Shown piece by piece: positions 38,309 through 47,879 of a stretch of DNA of 64,000 nt (positions within the stretch are counted from its first letter, which is position 1; the number at the start of each line of letters is the position of its first letter). The notes beneath the pieces were generated by a model that was given only the letters and a program-made list of their open reading frames with translations, made no database searches and had not been told where the DNA came from. This stretch comes from Bacteroidota bacterium (GTDB lineage Bacteria > Bacteroidota > Bacteroidia > JABEUT01), in the NCBI GenBank assembly GCA_013288345.1, contig JABDCA010000003.1, forward strand, positions 62,001 through 126,000, written 5' to 3'. The position numbers and the translations under genes were made by a program.

Positions 38309-39041
38309 ATGAAATACAAAATACTTTTAATGGCGAGCTTGGTGCTGAGCTTGTTTGTGCGTGCACAAACTGATAGCAGTGTTTCGAAAATTCATTTTAT
38401 TCTGAAAACTAACCCAACTCTTGCAGCTACCAGCGGTGATATAGGTGAGCTTGGTGCAAGCCTGGAGCTTAATATTGGTAAAAGATTTGGTGCTTTTGTT
38501 GGGTATGGTTACAATACTACTACACCTGTTAATAATCCCCCCATATGGCGTTACCCGCCTGGTTTTGCATTGAATTCTTCAAATGGAAATACTATACGAG
38601 CCGGAATTTATTACTTCTTTGGAGGCAGGAAGTTTCTTTCTGCACAGATGTTTTACCGTACCTGGCAACCTACAACCGTTTTTGAGTATGTTGACTTTAA
38701 TGTTACAACAGATTATGCAACAAACAAATTTGGTAATTCTATATCATCTGATGAATCTGCCTCTGCTGCATTTACGGTAAATAACAACTCGGTAACTACA
38801 ACGGCCTTTGATATTCTTTTTGGTAACCAGATTATAAGTAACCCCAATGAGGGTAAACTTCATCTTTTTTTTGGAATGGTTTGTAGGTATAGGTGTTAGA
38901 GCTAACACAATAAATAATGAAGAATTTGGCACTTTTAGTAGTGGCTCGAATTATATGCCCGATACACCTCACCTATATTCGAGTACTTCGACTTCTGCAT
39001 TCGATTTTAAACTTGGAATACAAATAGGGTTAATGTATTAG
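38309..39041 (+). pseudogene. Frameshifted outer-membrane protein-like gene (ORFs 38309-38899 + 38847-39041)
   Basis: 8-T run at 38865-38872; removing one T gives ..KLHLFLEWFVGIGVRANTINNEEFGTF.. continuous to 39041. Confidence 0.8.
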
Positions 39042-39052
39042 ACACTCAAAAT

Positions 39053-40276
39053 ATGAATAATAAAACTCTACTGATTATAGCTTTATTTGCCTGCCTTTTT
39101 GCAAATGCCCAAACCGAACGAAAAATTTATTACAACAGCGACGAAAAGGTTGTCTATAATAAAGACAGCGCCACTTTTTACCGCATGGTAAAGCTCGATG
39201 CTAAAAATAAGGCACTCGATACCATCCGCGACTATTACATGACTGGCGAGCTTAAATGCAAAACCGACGGAGCCCTTTATCTTGATACTGTAAATAATGA
39301 TAGCTCAAAATTCACTGGGTCTTCAAGGGGCTATTATAAATCAGGTAAAAGGAAAGCATTGGATGTAAGAGATAGTAAGAGCGTTTGCTTAACATCAGAG
39401 GGCTGGTATGAAGATGGTAAGCCACGATATGTAATTCCGTATGTTGCAGGGAAGAGAGAAGGAGATGGCAAATGGGTTTATGAGACCGGAGCCGTATTAT
39501 CAGTTAAGCATTATACCAACGATAAAGAAACAGGCGTTTCGATATCCTATTTCGAAAATGGCAAGCCTTATTCTGAAGTAACATACGCTGATGGTAAAAA
39601 AAATGGCCCGGCAAAAAACTATTTTGAAACAGGCGAGCTAAATAATGAATCGGCTTACGTGAATGATACCATTACGGGAACAACTAAGTATTACTATAAA
39701 AATGGTAAGCTACAGTCAGAACTTCCGCATAGCCATGGTAAGATAAATGGCCTTTATAAAGCATACTATGAAAGCGGAGAACTTAGGTTAAGCTACGATT
39801 ATGTTAATGGGCTTGTAGATGGCTATGTAACACTATACTGCGAGAATAAAAACTTAGAGAGGAAAGATAAGTACGAGAAAAATAAGTTTGTAAGCGGTAA
39901 CTGTTACGATATGAATGGTAAAGAGGTTAAGCACGACGAATATTTTTTAGAATCTCCATCTGACCAAGTATATACCGTTGTGCAGAAAATGCCAACCTTC
40001 CCCGGTAACCTTAATGAATATTTAAGCCAGCATATAAAATATCCTAAAAAAGAACAGAAGAATAATGTTACGGGTACTGTTTACGTAAACTTTGTAATAG
40101 AGAAAGATGGCAGTGTTAGCAACGTAAAAATATTGAAAGGCGTACCCGGTGGTCAAGGCTTGGATATGGAAGCTTTTCGTGTTGTTTCATCTTTGCCTAA
40201 GTGGGCACCCGGTATGCAGAATGGACAGGCCGTAAGGGTATCGTTTAATATACCAATTAGGTTTACACTCATATAG
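39053..40276 (+). CDS. Secreted protein with YwqK/MORN-like repeats and C-terminal TonB domain
   Basis: 'YFENGKPYSEVTYADGKKNGPAKNYFETGEL' repeats; 'HIKYPKKEQKNNVTGTVYVNFVIEKDGSVSNVKILKGVPGGQGLD'. Confidence 0.85.
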   Translation: MNNKTLLIIALFACLFANAQTERKIYYNSDEKVVYNKDSATFYRMVKLDAKNKALDTIRDYYMTGELKCKTDGALYLDTVNNDSSKFTGSSRGYYKSGKRKALDVRDSKSVCLTSEGWYEDGKPRYVIPYVAGKREGDGKWVYETGAVLSVKHYTNDKETGVSISYFENGKPYSEVTYADGKKNGPAKNYFETGELNNESAYVNDTITGTTKYYYKNGKLQSELPHSHGKINGLYKAYYESGELRLSYDYVNGLVDGYVTLYCENKNLERKDKYEKNKFVSGNCYDMNGKEVKHDEYFLESPSDQVYTVVQKMPTFPGNLNEYLSQHIKYPKKEQKNNVTGTVYVNFVIEKDGSVSNVKILKGVPGGQGLDMEAFRVVSSLPKWAPGMQNGQAVRVSFNIPIRFTLI

Positions 40277-40329
40277 TCTATTTTGAAAATGCTTACAATA
40301 GCTTAAATTGCATCCTTCAATTTGGCCTT

Positions 40330-41856
40330 ATGAGGTTACGTATACTTTTTGTTATTGCCATATTTACAAGCACTCCTGCTGTTTATGCCCAAACGGCTAA
40401 AAAAATATTTTACGATAAAAACTGGAGGGTTACCAAAATAAAGGATAGCGCTGCCTATTACCGGGTAGCTACATTCGATAATAATGGTAAGCCTGAAGGC
40501 GAAGTAAAGGACTATTATATTACAGGAGAATTGCAAGCGAAAATAGACGGAGCGCTTATTATTGATTCGGTTGATGACAGCAGATCGAAGTTTATAAAAT
40601 GCAATGAGAACTATTATAAGTCTGGCAAAAAAAGTGCGCTTACCGTAAACGATAATATGGGGAACAACTTATCATCGATGGGTTGGTACGAAACCGGGGA
40701 GTTGTGGTTTAAGGCATCGTATAAAAACGGCAAGCGACACGGAATTGAAAAATATACTTTCCCTGATGGAACCCGTAAAGCTGAGATAGCTTATGCAAAT
40801 GGCAAGCGGAACGGCACATCGAAATGGTATTACGAAGATGGCGAGTTGAAAGAAGAAGCCACTTTTGTAAATGATTCTATTAATGGGTCCGACAAAGTGT
40901 ATTATGATGGTGGTAATGTAAAATCATCAATACCATTTGTCAATGGTAAGCGCGAAGGCCAGGCCAAATGGTATTACTATGATGGCCTCGTGCAGGAAGA
41001 AGCAAAATTTGCCAATAATAAAATAATAGGCTCTGATGTATATTATTTCGAAAACGGACAGATACTGGGTGAGATACCTTATGTAAACGGGGAGAAAAGT
41101 GGTATGGCTAAAGGCTATTATGTTGATGGCACCCCAAGAACACTAACACCATACCTGCACGATAAACTTAACGGAACCCAGAAAGATTATTTCGACAATG
41201 GCTTGCCAAGGAACGAAGCCACCTATGTGGACGATTCGCTTACAGGAACCACCAGGAACTATTATAATAATGGGAAGTTAATGAAGGAGATACCTTATGT
41301 GAATTATAAAATTGAGGGCACTGTTAAAACCTATACCGATCAGGGTAAGCTATCGGCTGCTGTCGATTATACTAAAGGTAAACTGAATGGCAACTTTATT
41401 ATGTATTGGGGCAATATGCAGGTAAAGCGAAATGATAAGTACGAGAAAGGCGAATTTAAGCAAGGCACTATTTACGATTCGAATGGGGTAGAGTTGCAGC
41501 CTTACGTTAAATTGAACTTAGATATTACGGCAACCCAAAACGACGAGGTATATACTATTGTGGAGCAAATGCCAACGTTCAGTGGCGATGTAGATGCATG
41601 GATTGGTGAACATATACAATACCCCGAAACAGAGAGGCAGCATCAAATATCTGGCACAGTGTATGTTACCTTTATTATAGAAAAAGATGGCCAGGTTGAC
41701 CATGTTCGGGTGCTTAAAGGTATAGAAGGAGGCGATGGATTAGAAGACGAGGCGGTGCGCGTTATTTTGTCAATGCCCAAATGGACACCCGGTATGCAGG
41801 GCGGTAAGGCGGTACGGGTTGCCTATAATTTACCTATACGGTTTTTGCTGCGGTAA
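40330..41856 (+). CDS. Paralogous YwqK/MORN-like repeat + TonB-domain protein
   Basis: Same architecture as 39053-40276 with more repeats. Confidence 0.85.
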   Translation: MRLRILFVIAIFTSTPAVYAQTAKKIFYDKNWRVTKIKDSAAYYRVATFDNNGKPEGEVKDYYITGELQAKIDGALIIDSVDDSRSKFIKCNENYYKSGKKSALTVNDNMGNNLSSMGWYETGELWFKASYKNGKRHGIEKYTFPDGTRKAEIAYANGKRNGTSKWYYEDGELKEEATFVNDSINGSDKVYYDGGNVKSSIPFVNGKREGQAKWYYYDGLVQEEAKFANNKIIGSDVYYFENGQILGEIPYVNGEKSGMAKGYYVDGTPRTLTPYLHDKLNGTQKDYFDNGLPRNEATYVDDSLTGTTRNYYNNGKLMKEIPYVNYKIEGTVKTYTDQGKLSAAVDYTKGKLNGNFIMYWGNMQVKRNDKYEKGEFKQGTIYDSNGVELQPYVKLNLDITATQNDEVYTIVEQMPTFSGDVDAWIGEHIQYPETERQHQISGTVYVTFIIEKDGQVDHVRVLKGIEGGDGLEDEAVRVILSMPKWTPGMQGGKAVRVAYNLPIRFLLR

Positions 41857-41872
41857 AAACGGACATTGCCAT

Positions 41873-42106
41873 CTACCAGTGGAAGCAGCCAACAATATCA
41901 AACCAAAACTGAAGCACTAAGCCAACACCGACAAGAGCAAGTCCAAAATTGGTAAGCCTTTTATTTCGTTTGTATTTTTCTTCACTCATTTGGGCCATAT
42001 ATCCCTTTTTGAGCTTTGGTGATAGCCCGAATATATAAATGATAATACCTCCAATAATGTTCAGGATGCCTCCAATAATTGTAACTGCTTCGTGTAAGCT
42101 GAGCAT
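41873..42106 (-). CDS. Hypothetical small membrane protein
   Basis: 77 aa, two TM segments; 1 nt from the upstream PASTA gene. Confidence 0.6.
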   Translation of the reverse strand: MLSLHEAVTIIGGILNIIGGIIIYIFGLSPKLKKGYMAQMSEEKYKRNKRLTNFGLALVGVGLVLQFWFDIVGCFHW

Positions 42107-42107
42107 G

Positions 42108-42671
42108 TTATTCCTGTTCGTTCACGCTCTTGCCAATAACCAGGTCGAGGCGGGAGCCTACAGGTAGTTTATCGCCCGGGGCCATTAGCTTACCTTTGAA
42201 ACGGACTTCCAGAACGCAGTCTACGCATATATCAGTCTTCTTGCTAATTCCGCCAATTTTAAAGCCCTGGCGTTCTAATACAATCTTTGCGCTTGCAAAC
42301 GATGCATCAATTACACTCAACGGTATTTCTACAAGTGGCGGTACTGTTGATGTAATGTAGAGGTATATATTCCTACCGCTTTTTACGTGAGCCCCAACAT
42401 AAGGTATCTGGTTAATAACGGTGCGGGGTGGTAGTTTTTCGTCGTATGATGAGTCAATGATGACATATTTCAGGCCTTTTTCCTGAAGCAGGCCTTCTAC
42501 ATCGGTCAGCGATTTTTTGCTCAGGTCGGGCAATACAATAAACTCGCCATGGTTGGTGTACCACGATAAAAATTTACCTGCGCCGCCAAATAAAAGCCCC
42601 AGTACCACCAATGCTATAGCCAGGTTTATAAAGAATACTCTGCTTTTTATGAATTCCTTGAATTCTCCCAT
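42108..42671 (-). CDS. PASTA domain-containing membrane protein
   Basis: TM then 'FIVLPDLSKKSLTDVEGLLQEKGLKYVIIDSSYDEKLPPRTVINQIPYVGAHVKSGRNIYLYITS'. Confidence 0.85.
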   Translation of the reverse strand: MGEFKEFIKSRVFFINLAIALVVLGLLFGGAGKFLSWYTNHGEFIVLPDLSKKSLTDVEGLLQEKGLKYVIIDSSYDEKLPPRTVINQIPYVGAHVKSGRNIYLYITSTVPPLVEIPLSVIDASFASAKIVLERQGFKIGGISKKTDICVDCVLEVRFKGKLMAPGDKLPVGSRLDLVIGKSVNEQE

Positions 42672-42712
42672 AATTAACAATATCTCTCAAAAATAGTCTT
42701 TTGCCACAAAAG

Positions 42713-42780
42713 CACTAAAGCACAAAATCCCACCAAATTATTTGTGTGCAGTTTCTTGGTGTTTTTGTGACTTGGTGGCA
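42713..42780. repeat. Dispersed foldback repeat related to 9324-9400, inverted
   Basis: GCCACAAAAGCACTAAAGCACAAAA ... GTGACTTGGTGGC. Confidence 0.75.
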
Positions 42781-42822
42781 AATTTAATTTCAATATTTTA
42801 TTTACCTGTTGACTTTTTGTTC

Positions 42823-42884
42823 GTCAGCCTGAGCCTGTCGAAGGCTTTTTTACTCGGACTATGTTTCGACAAGCTCAACATGAC
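42823..42884. repeat. GTCAGCCTGAGCCTGTCGAA ... TTCGACAAGCTCAACATGAC foldback repeat
   Basis: Imperfect inverted arms; same family as 37162-37209. Confidence 0.8.
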
Positions 42885-45602
42885 TATTTTTTTCTGTTGA
42901 CTAATGACTTACGACTATCGACTAAATTAAAACTATATTTTAAAATGGCATCAATAAAACCAAAAGGCGTATACCCGTTAATTGCCGTCTGGTGAAAGAT
43001 GCAGGTGGCCGGAGTCATGCCCGGTAACGAATTCACTTCTATAAATACTACTTCTACCTTTCCGTTCTTATAAACACGCACAAAAGCATCTATACGGGCA
43101 TAGCCTTCAATGTTCAGGAGTAAGGCAGCCTTCTTTAACTCTGCTTTTACTTTATCTGATATGGCTTGCCTTTGCTTTGGGTTAACCGCATAACGTGCGG
43201 GGGTAATGTTCTGGCCTTCTCCGGCTAAAAACTTTTCTTCTAATGATAACACAGCACCTTCTGATAAGGCTTCCGAGGCTTCAAATATTTCGTATTCTTT
43301 TTTATTGCCTTTGTGGTGGGTAAGCAAGCCGCCGGTTATTTCTAACAAGTGCTGCGCGCCTTTTTTGCTTATCATCTCCTCAGCCAAAAAAGCATTCTTC
43401 TGCGGAAACTCCTCGTTGGCTTTTATTTTTTAATATCTCTGCTGCCTTTACATCTTTCTTTTCTTCACTACGGAATATCAGCTTTACAAAAGCTTCGAAC
43501 TCTTGCAGGGTATCTATCTTACGCACTGCCGAACTGCAGCCATCGTCAATAGGTTTAGCAATAAAAGGTACGCCCAGTTTGTTCTCCAGTTTCTTAAATA
43601 GTGCCTTGGTATCTTTTTTGCACTCCTCGTGGGTAATTACAATATCATCGGGTACAAGCAGGCCGTTGTGGCGGAGGATGTTGTTGGTCTCGTACTTGTT
43701 TATGGTAATAGCAGACGTAACTGCCGATGAGCCATTGAATGGTAGTCCTACCTTGCCCAGTTCTATCTGTACCTGTCCGTCTTCACCGGGGCGGCCATGC
43801 AGCGCAATAAACACACCGTCTACTTCCTTGGCTAACTGTGTATAGGTAAGTTTGCTTGGCGGAGTAAGGCTGTTGCCGGTCGAATATTTTTCGGTAATGC
43901 TCTCGCAGTTCTGCTGTATCTTTTTTATGTAAGGGTGTATCTTGTAATTTTCTATCTTCTCCTTTATATCGTCGGCATTATCCTTTAGCAGTATGTTAAT
44001 AGGTATCTGGTACAGCGAATAATTTTGTGCATTGCCGGCAAGGAACACGGGTATGGGCTCATACTGGCTCGATGATGCCAGCTTCTCGTAAATGTTCCGG
44101 CCACTCTCAACTGATATATGTCTTTCGGATGAATAGCCACCGAGTATTACGGCAATCTTCTTTTTATGTGCGCCCTTGTTCTTGTCTTCGCTAATTAATG
44201 TATCTACACGGTGCAGCAATTCATTGTAACGCGGATTGTTCATACTGGCAACAACACGCTCTTGCAATGATGCACGAATAATATAAGTAAGGAACCGTGA
44301 AGGGTTCAGGCCAATCTCTGCAGCCTGGTGGAAAAAGAACGACGATGGCAACATACCCGAAGTAGTGTTCGGGTCGTTTAAAAATATCTGGTTCTCGGCA
44401 GTTATAAAGCCATCAATACGGGCATATACGTTAAAGTGCATACTACCGAACAGTTCGCAACAGGCATCGGCAATTTGTTTTATGCGTTCTTCAGGCAGGT
44501 CAATTGGGGTAATTTTCCTCGACAGGCCCGGTAAATACTTCGAACGGTAATCGAACAGCTCTTGTCCTTTGCGTATTTCGGTAGGTGGGAGCGCTATAGG
44601 TTTGCCATGCTCATCTTGTATTACAATGCACGAAAACTCCTTGCCACGCAAAAAGGTTTCTATCATCACTTCGCTTTCTCCATCAAAGGCTTCCAGTATC
44701 GCATCCTCCTTCGATTTGCTGAACTGTGCCTTTAGTTTTTTCAGTAATTCTTCGGGGTGAATAACAATACTGTTTTGCTTACCATGCTTTAACGACAGCG
44801 GAAAGCCAATGCCCTCGCGTATATCGCCAATATGGCGCACATAATCCACTTGCTGTTCCTTGCTCATGTTGGTCCATGTGCTGTGTGTAAGCTTGGTCAG
44901 GAAGAAAGCTTTTAATATGGCGTTTTCAAACGAAGCATAATCTGTTTGCATTAACACTGTTGCACCAATCGATGAACCCTGGTTGGCAGGCTTAATAACA
45001 CAAGGCAAGCCGACGGTCTGTTTAACTTCTTCGTATAGTTTCTTTAAGGTAGATGGTTCAAAGCCCTGTTCGCGGTTTACAATAATAAATGCGGGTACTG
45101 CAAGGCCTGCTTCATACATCCACTTGCGCTGTATGGCCTTGTTCATACCCAGGGCCGATGAAAATATGCCCGAACCCGAGTAGGGTATCTTAACATAATC
45201 TAACAGGCCCTGTATGCTGCCATCTTCTCCGCCGGCGCCATGCAGGCACAAAAAGGCAAAGTCGATGTGGTTTTTAAGTTCTTCTGCTTTTACAGGCTTG
45301 CCCAGTTTTTCAAGCATTTTATACGCCAGTTTTCCGTCAGTGTCTTTCAACGATTCGGCATAAACCTGGTAATGGTGTGGGGTAGGTGGCAAATATTCTA
45401 CAGGCGGATAAAAATCGCGTATGCTGCCTTTGTATATATACTTCCAGTCGAGGATAACGAAATTGCCGAAGCTGTCAACGAATATGGGTACGGGCTCGAA
45501 CAGGGCCTTGTTCAGGTTATCGTAAACGGTTCTGCCACCAGCAAACGACACCTCGCGCTCTCTCGAATACCCTCCAAAAACTATGCCTACTCGTAACTTC
45601 AT
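42884..45602 (-). pseudogene. Tandem (double) D-alanine--D-alanine ligase, frame-interrupted (ORFs 43380-45602 and 42884-43387)
   Basis: Two ATP-grasp Ddl units ('VGIVFGGYSREREVSF' and 'IAVILGGYSSERHISV'); adding one A in the A-runs opposite 43421-43431 joins the frames: ..KANEEFPQKNAFLAEEMISKKGAQHLLEI. Confidence 0.85.
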
Positions 45603-45605
45603 ACT

Positions 45606-46118
45606 TTATTGTCCCTTTATTTTAAAACCAATTCGTTTACGCTTCTTCTGACTAACTTCTTCCTGATCTTTTTGAAGTAAGTAAGTTATAGCGGCATCAA
45701 TATCCGAAAACTTCTGATTGTATTTTCGCTCCATCTTTTTTAGCTTTTCTGTCAGGTCTTTATGTGTAAGCGCATAGTTCCGTATGAAGACAAACGCACG
45801 CATAATGGTAATATTGATTTCTATAGCTTTATCTGAATTTAGAATACCGCTTAACATGGCAACGCCTTGTTCTGTAAAGGCATAGGGCATATATCTAAGT
45901 CCCCCTCGGTTTGAGATCACAATTTGTGACCTCAAAGCATCGAATTCTATTTTTGTAAGCTCAAACATAAAGTCGTCAGGGAAGCGTTTTATGTTACGTT
46001 TAACCGACTGTTTTAATATACGGGTTTCAGTGTTGTATAGTTCAGCCAAATCAAAGTCGAGCATCACTTTATGCCCTCTTATTTCGTAAATCTTGTTTTT
46101 AATAAGCTGTAACTTCAT
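45606..46118 (-). CDS. ORF6N domain-containing protein
   Basis: 'IYEIRGHKVMLDFDLAELYNTETRILKQSVKRNIKRFPDDFMFELT...MPYAFTEQGVAMLSGIL'. Confidence 0.9.
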   Translation of the reverse strand: MKLQLIKNKIYEIRGHKVMLDFDLAELYNTETRILKQSVKRNIKRFPDDFMFELTKIEFDALRSQIVISNRGGLRYMPYAFTEQGVAMLSGILNSDKAIEINITIMRAFVFIRNYALTHKDLTEKLKKMERKYNQKFSDIDAAITYLLQKDQEEVSQKKRKRIGFKIKGQ

Positions 46119-46301
46119 TTTTTTATGATCTTTAAATACAATGGAACACTGATGACGCTGATTGAGCAGATTTTCACTGATTTAATCCGTTGTAACTGTG
46201 TTATCTGTGTTCTATTTTAATAAGCTGCAAAGATAGGTAAAGGCTATGTGATTTTTTGTGCCCCAACCATGAGTTATTAACGAGAAATGGACAATAAAAG
46301 T

Positions 46302-46398
46302 ATAGTCGTAAGTCGATAGTCATTAGTCATAAGTAAATACATTTAGTACTGCTGCATTTCCTATGGCTGTCGACTTATGACTATCGACTTACGACTAT
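46302..46398. repeat. 7-nt periodic inverted repeat (AGTCGTA AGTCGAT AGTCATT ... CGACTTA TGACTAT CGACTTA CGACTAT)
   Basis: 20-bp perfect arms ATAGTCGTAAGTCGATAGTC (46302-46321) / GACTATCGACTTACGACTAT (46379-46398). Confidence 0.85.
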
Positions 46399-46402
46399 TT
46401 TG

Positions 46403-46410
46403 TATCTTTG
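46403..46410 (+). promoter_or_regulatory. -7 element TATCTTTG of rnpB
   Basis: TAnnTTTG about 6 nt upstream of the RNA 5' end. Confidence 0.65.
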
Positions 46411-46415
46411 CCCCA

Positions 46416-46797
46416 AAGCAGGCCGTTCTATCGTCGCGTCCCGCAGCAGTGCGGGACGGGAAGGAAAGTCCGGACAACATAGAGCAACCCGCCCCCAGAA
46501 TACGAGGGACGCCGGTAGTAAATACCGGTGATGGATAGTGTCGCAGAAAACAAACCGCCTTAGCGTTTACCGCAAAAGGTAAGGGTGAAAACGCGAGGTA
46601 AGAGCTCACGATTTTTGCTGGCAACAGCAAAATTGATAAACCCCGGGTGTTGCAAAGCCAAATATGCCGTGGCTTGAGGGCGGCTCGCCCAACACGGTGG
46701 GTAGGCTGCACGAGCATGGGTAGCAATGCCCTGCCTAGATAAATGATAGGAACTCCCGCAAGGGATGACAGAATCCGGCTTACAGGCCTGCTTTTTT
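46416..46797 (+). ncRNA. rnpB: RNase P RNA component (class A)
   Basis: 'GAGGAAAGTCCGGACA'-like GAAGGAAAGTCCGGACAACATAGAGCA, 'GGGTGAAAACGCGAGGTAAGAGCTCAC', 'GATAGGAACTCCCGCAAGGGATGACAGAATCCGGCTTACAGGCCTGCTT'; 5' AAGCAGGCC pairs with 3' GGCCTGCTT. Confidence 0.96.
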
Positions 46798-46822
46798 ATT
46801 ACCCTTTTTAGTTTAGTGTTTA

Positions 46823-46888
46823 CCCCAACCCCTAAAGGGGCTTTAATGCATTGGCGTTCTTTGGCCCCCTCTATGGGGCTGGGGGCTG
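46823..46888. repeat. CCCCAACCCCTAAAGGGGCTTTAAT..TTCTTTGGCCCCCT..GGGGGCTG repeat, copy 1
   Basis: Near-identical unit at 48522-48587. Confidence 0.85.
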
Positions 46889-46911
46889 TATTAATGCGTC
46901 CTTGTTTTTTT

Positions 46912-47057
46912 AATTGCCGTCTGCTTTAGCTGACGGAAAAAAATGTATCCACGATGTGGCTTTAGCCTAAAACTGTTTTTGTTTGGTTGATTTGGTTTTG
47001 TGCTAAAGCCCAACTTACTTTGTATTACATAACCGTCAGCTAAAGCAGACGGCAATT
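46912..47057. repeat. 146-bp inverted-repeat (MITE-like) element with 25-bp perfect termini
   Basis: AATTGCCGTCTGCTTTAGCTGACGG (46912-46936) / CCGTCAGCTAAAGCAGACGGCAATT (47033-47057). Confidence 0.9.
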
Positions 47058-47078
47058 GAACTCTCGGGATTGAGCGGG

Positions 47079-47687
47079 TTAGTCCTCCTCGCCACTACTT
47101 ACTTCTATGGCTATAATTTTGTTTTTGCCATTAATGGTAAAGTCTAATGTGCGGTAGGAATCTTTCAGGTATGCTTCTATAAGGGTGGAATCACTTGTAT
47201 CGCCACCTATTTTGTGTTGGGCCACATATGATTGGGGCAAAACAGATTTCAACACATTTACATTGTCGCCGATCTTAATGCTCTTGCCATTTACCGAAAA
47301 ACGAACGCTATTATCTTTTATGCTGAAATATTGGAAGCTGTTATTGCAATAAATAAAGAGGGAAGCCTTTAAATGGTAATCGGTATCAATGCAATTATCT
47401 TCATCGCTGTGGTAAGCAAAAACAGAATCGGCCTGTTTTAAAAACTTCTCCATTCTTTGTTTGGTAGTAACTACAATAGGGTAACCGGCAACCAATATGT
47501 TATCATCTTTTACCGAATCATACTGCATTGTTGCAAGTGAATCTGTTTGCTGGCTTGTGCTTTTTATCAGCTTAGTAAGTGCCGATTTGGTTGTATCGCT
47601 TTTAGTAGTTGATCCAGCAGGTGTTTCACTATTCCGGCAGGAGAAGAGTAGGAGAGCAAATAAAATTGTTAGTGCTGTGGGTTTCAT
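47079..47687 (-). CDS. Hypothetical lipoprotein
   Basis: Lipobox 'LLLFSCRN'; similar architecture to 47880-48461. Confidence 0.7.
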   Translation of the reverse strand: MKPTALTILFALLLFSCRNSETPAGSTTKSDTTKSALTKLIKSTSQQTDSLATMQYDSVKDDNILVAGYPIVVTTKQRMEKFLKQADSVFAYHSDEDNCIDTDYHLKASLFIYCNNSFQYFSIKDNSVRFSVNGKSIKIGDNVNVLKSVLPQSYVAQHKIGGDTSDSTLIEAYLKDSYRTLDFTINGKNKIIAIEVSSGEED

Positions 47688-47712
47688 AATTCAAAGATAA
47701 TCATTAGAGATT

Positions 47713-47865
47713 AAACCCCAGAGGGGTGAAATGTTTGTAGATATTACAAACATTGCGGAACAATGCCCGCCGACTACCTTGATTGCGTATAGTTAATTGG
47801 TGCTCGGCGGGGTAGGTATGGTGGGTGACCGTTTTGCTATAAACATTTCACCTCGCTGGGGTTAT
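47713..47865. repeat. ~150-bp inverted-repeat element (AACCCCAGAGGGGTGAAATGTTTGTAG ... CTATAAACATTTCACCTCGCTGGGGTT)
   Basis: Long imperfect complementary termini. Confidence 0.85.
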
Positions 47866-47879
47866 AAAGGTTCTGTAGT

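Noticed and set aside
46361-46726. 121-aa minus-strand ORF
   Set aside because: Lies over the RNase P RNA gene; spurious
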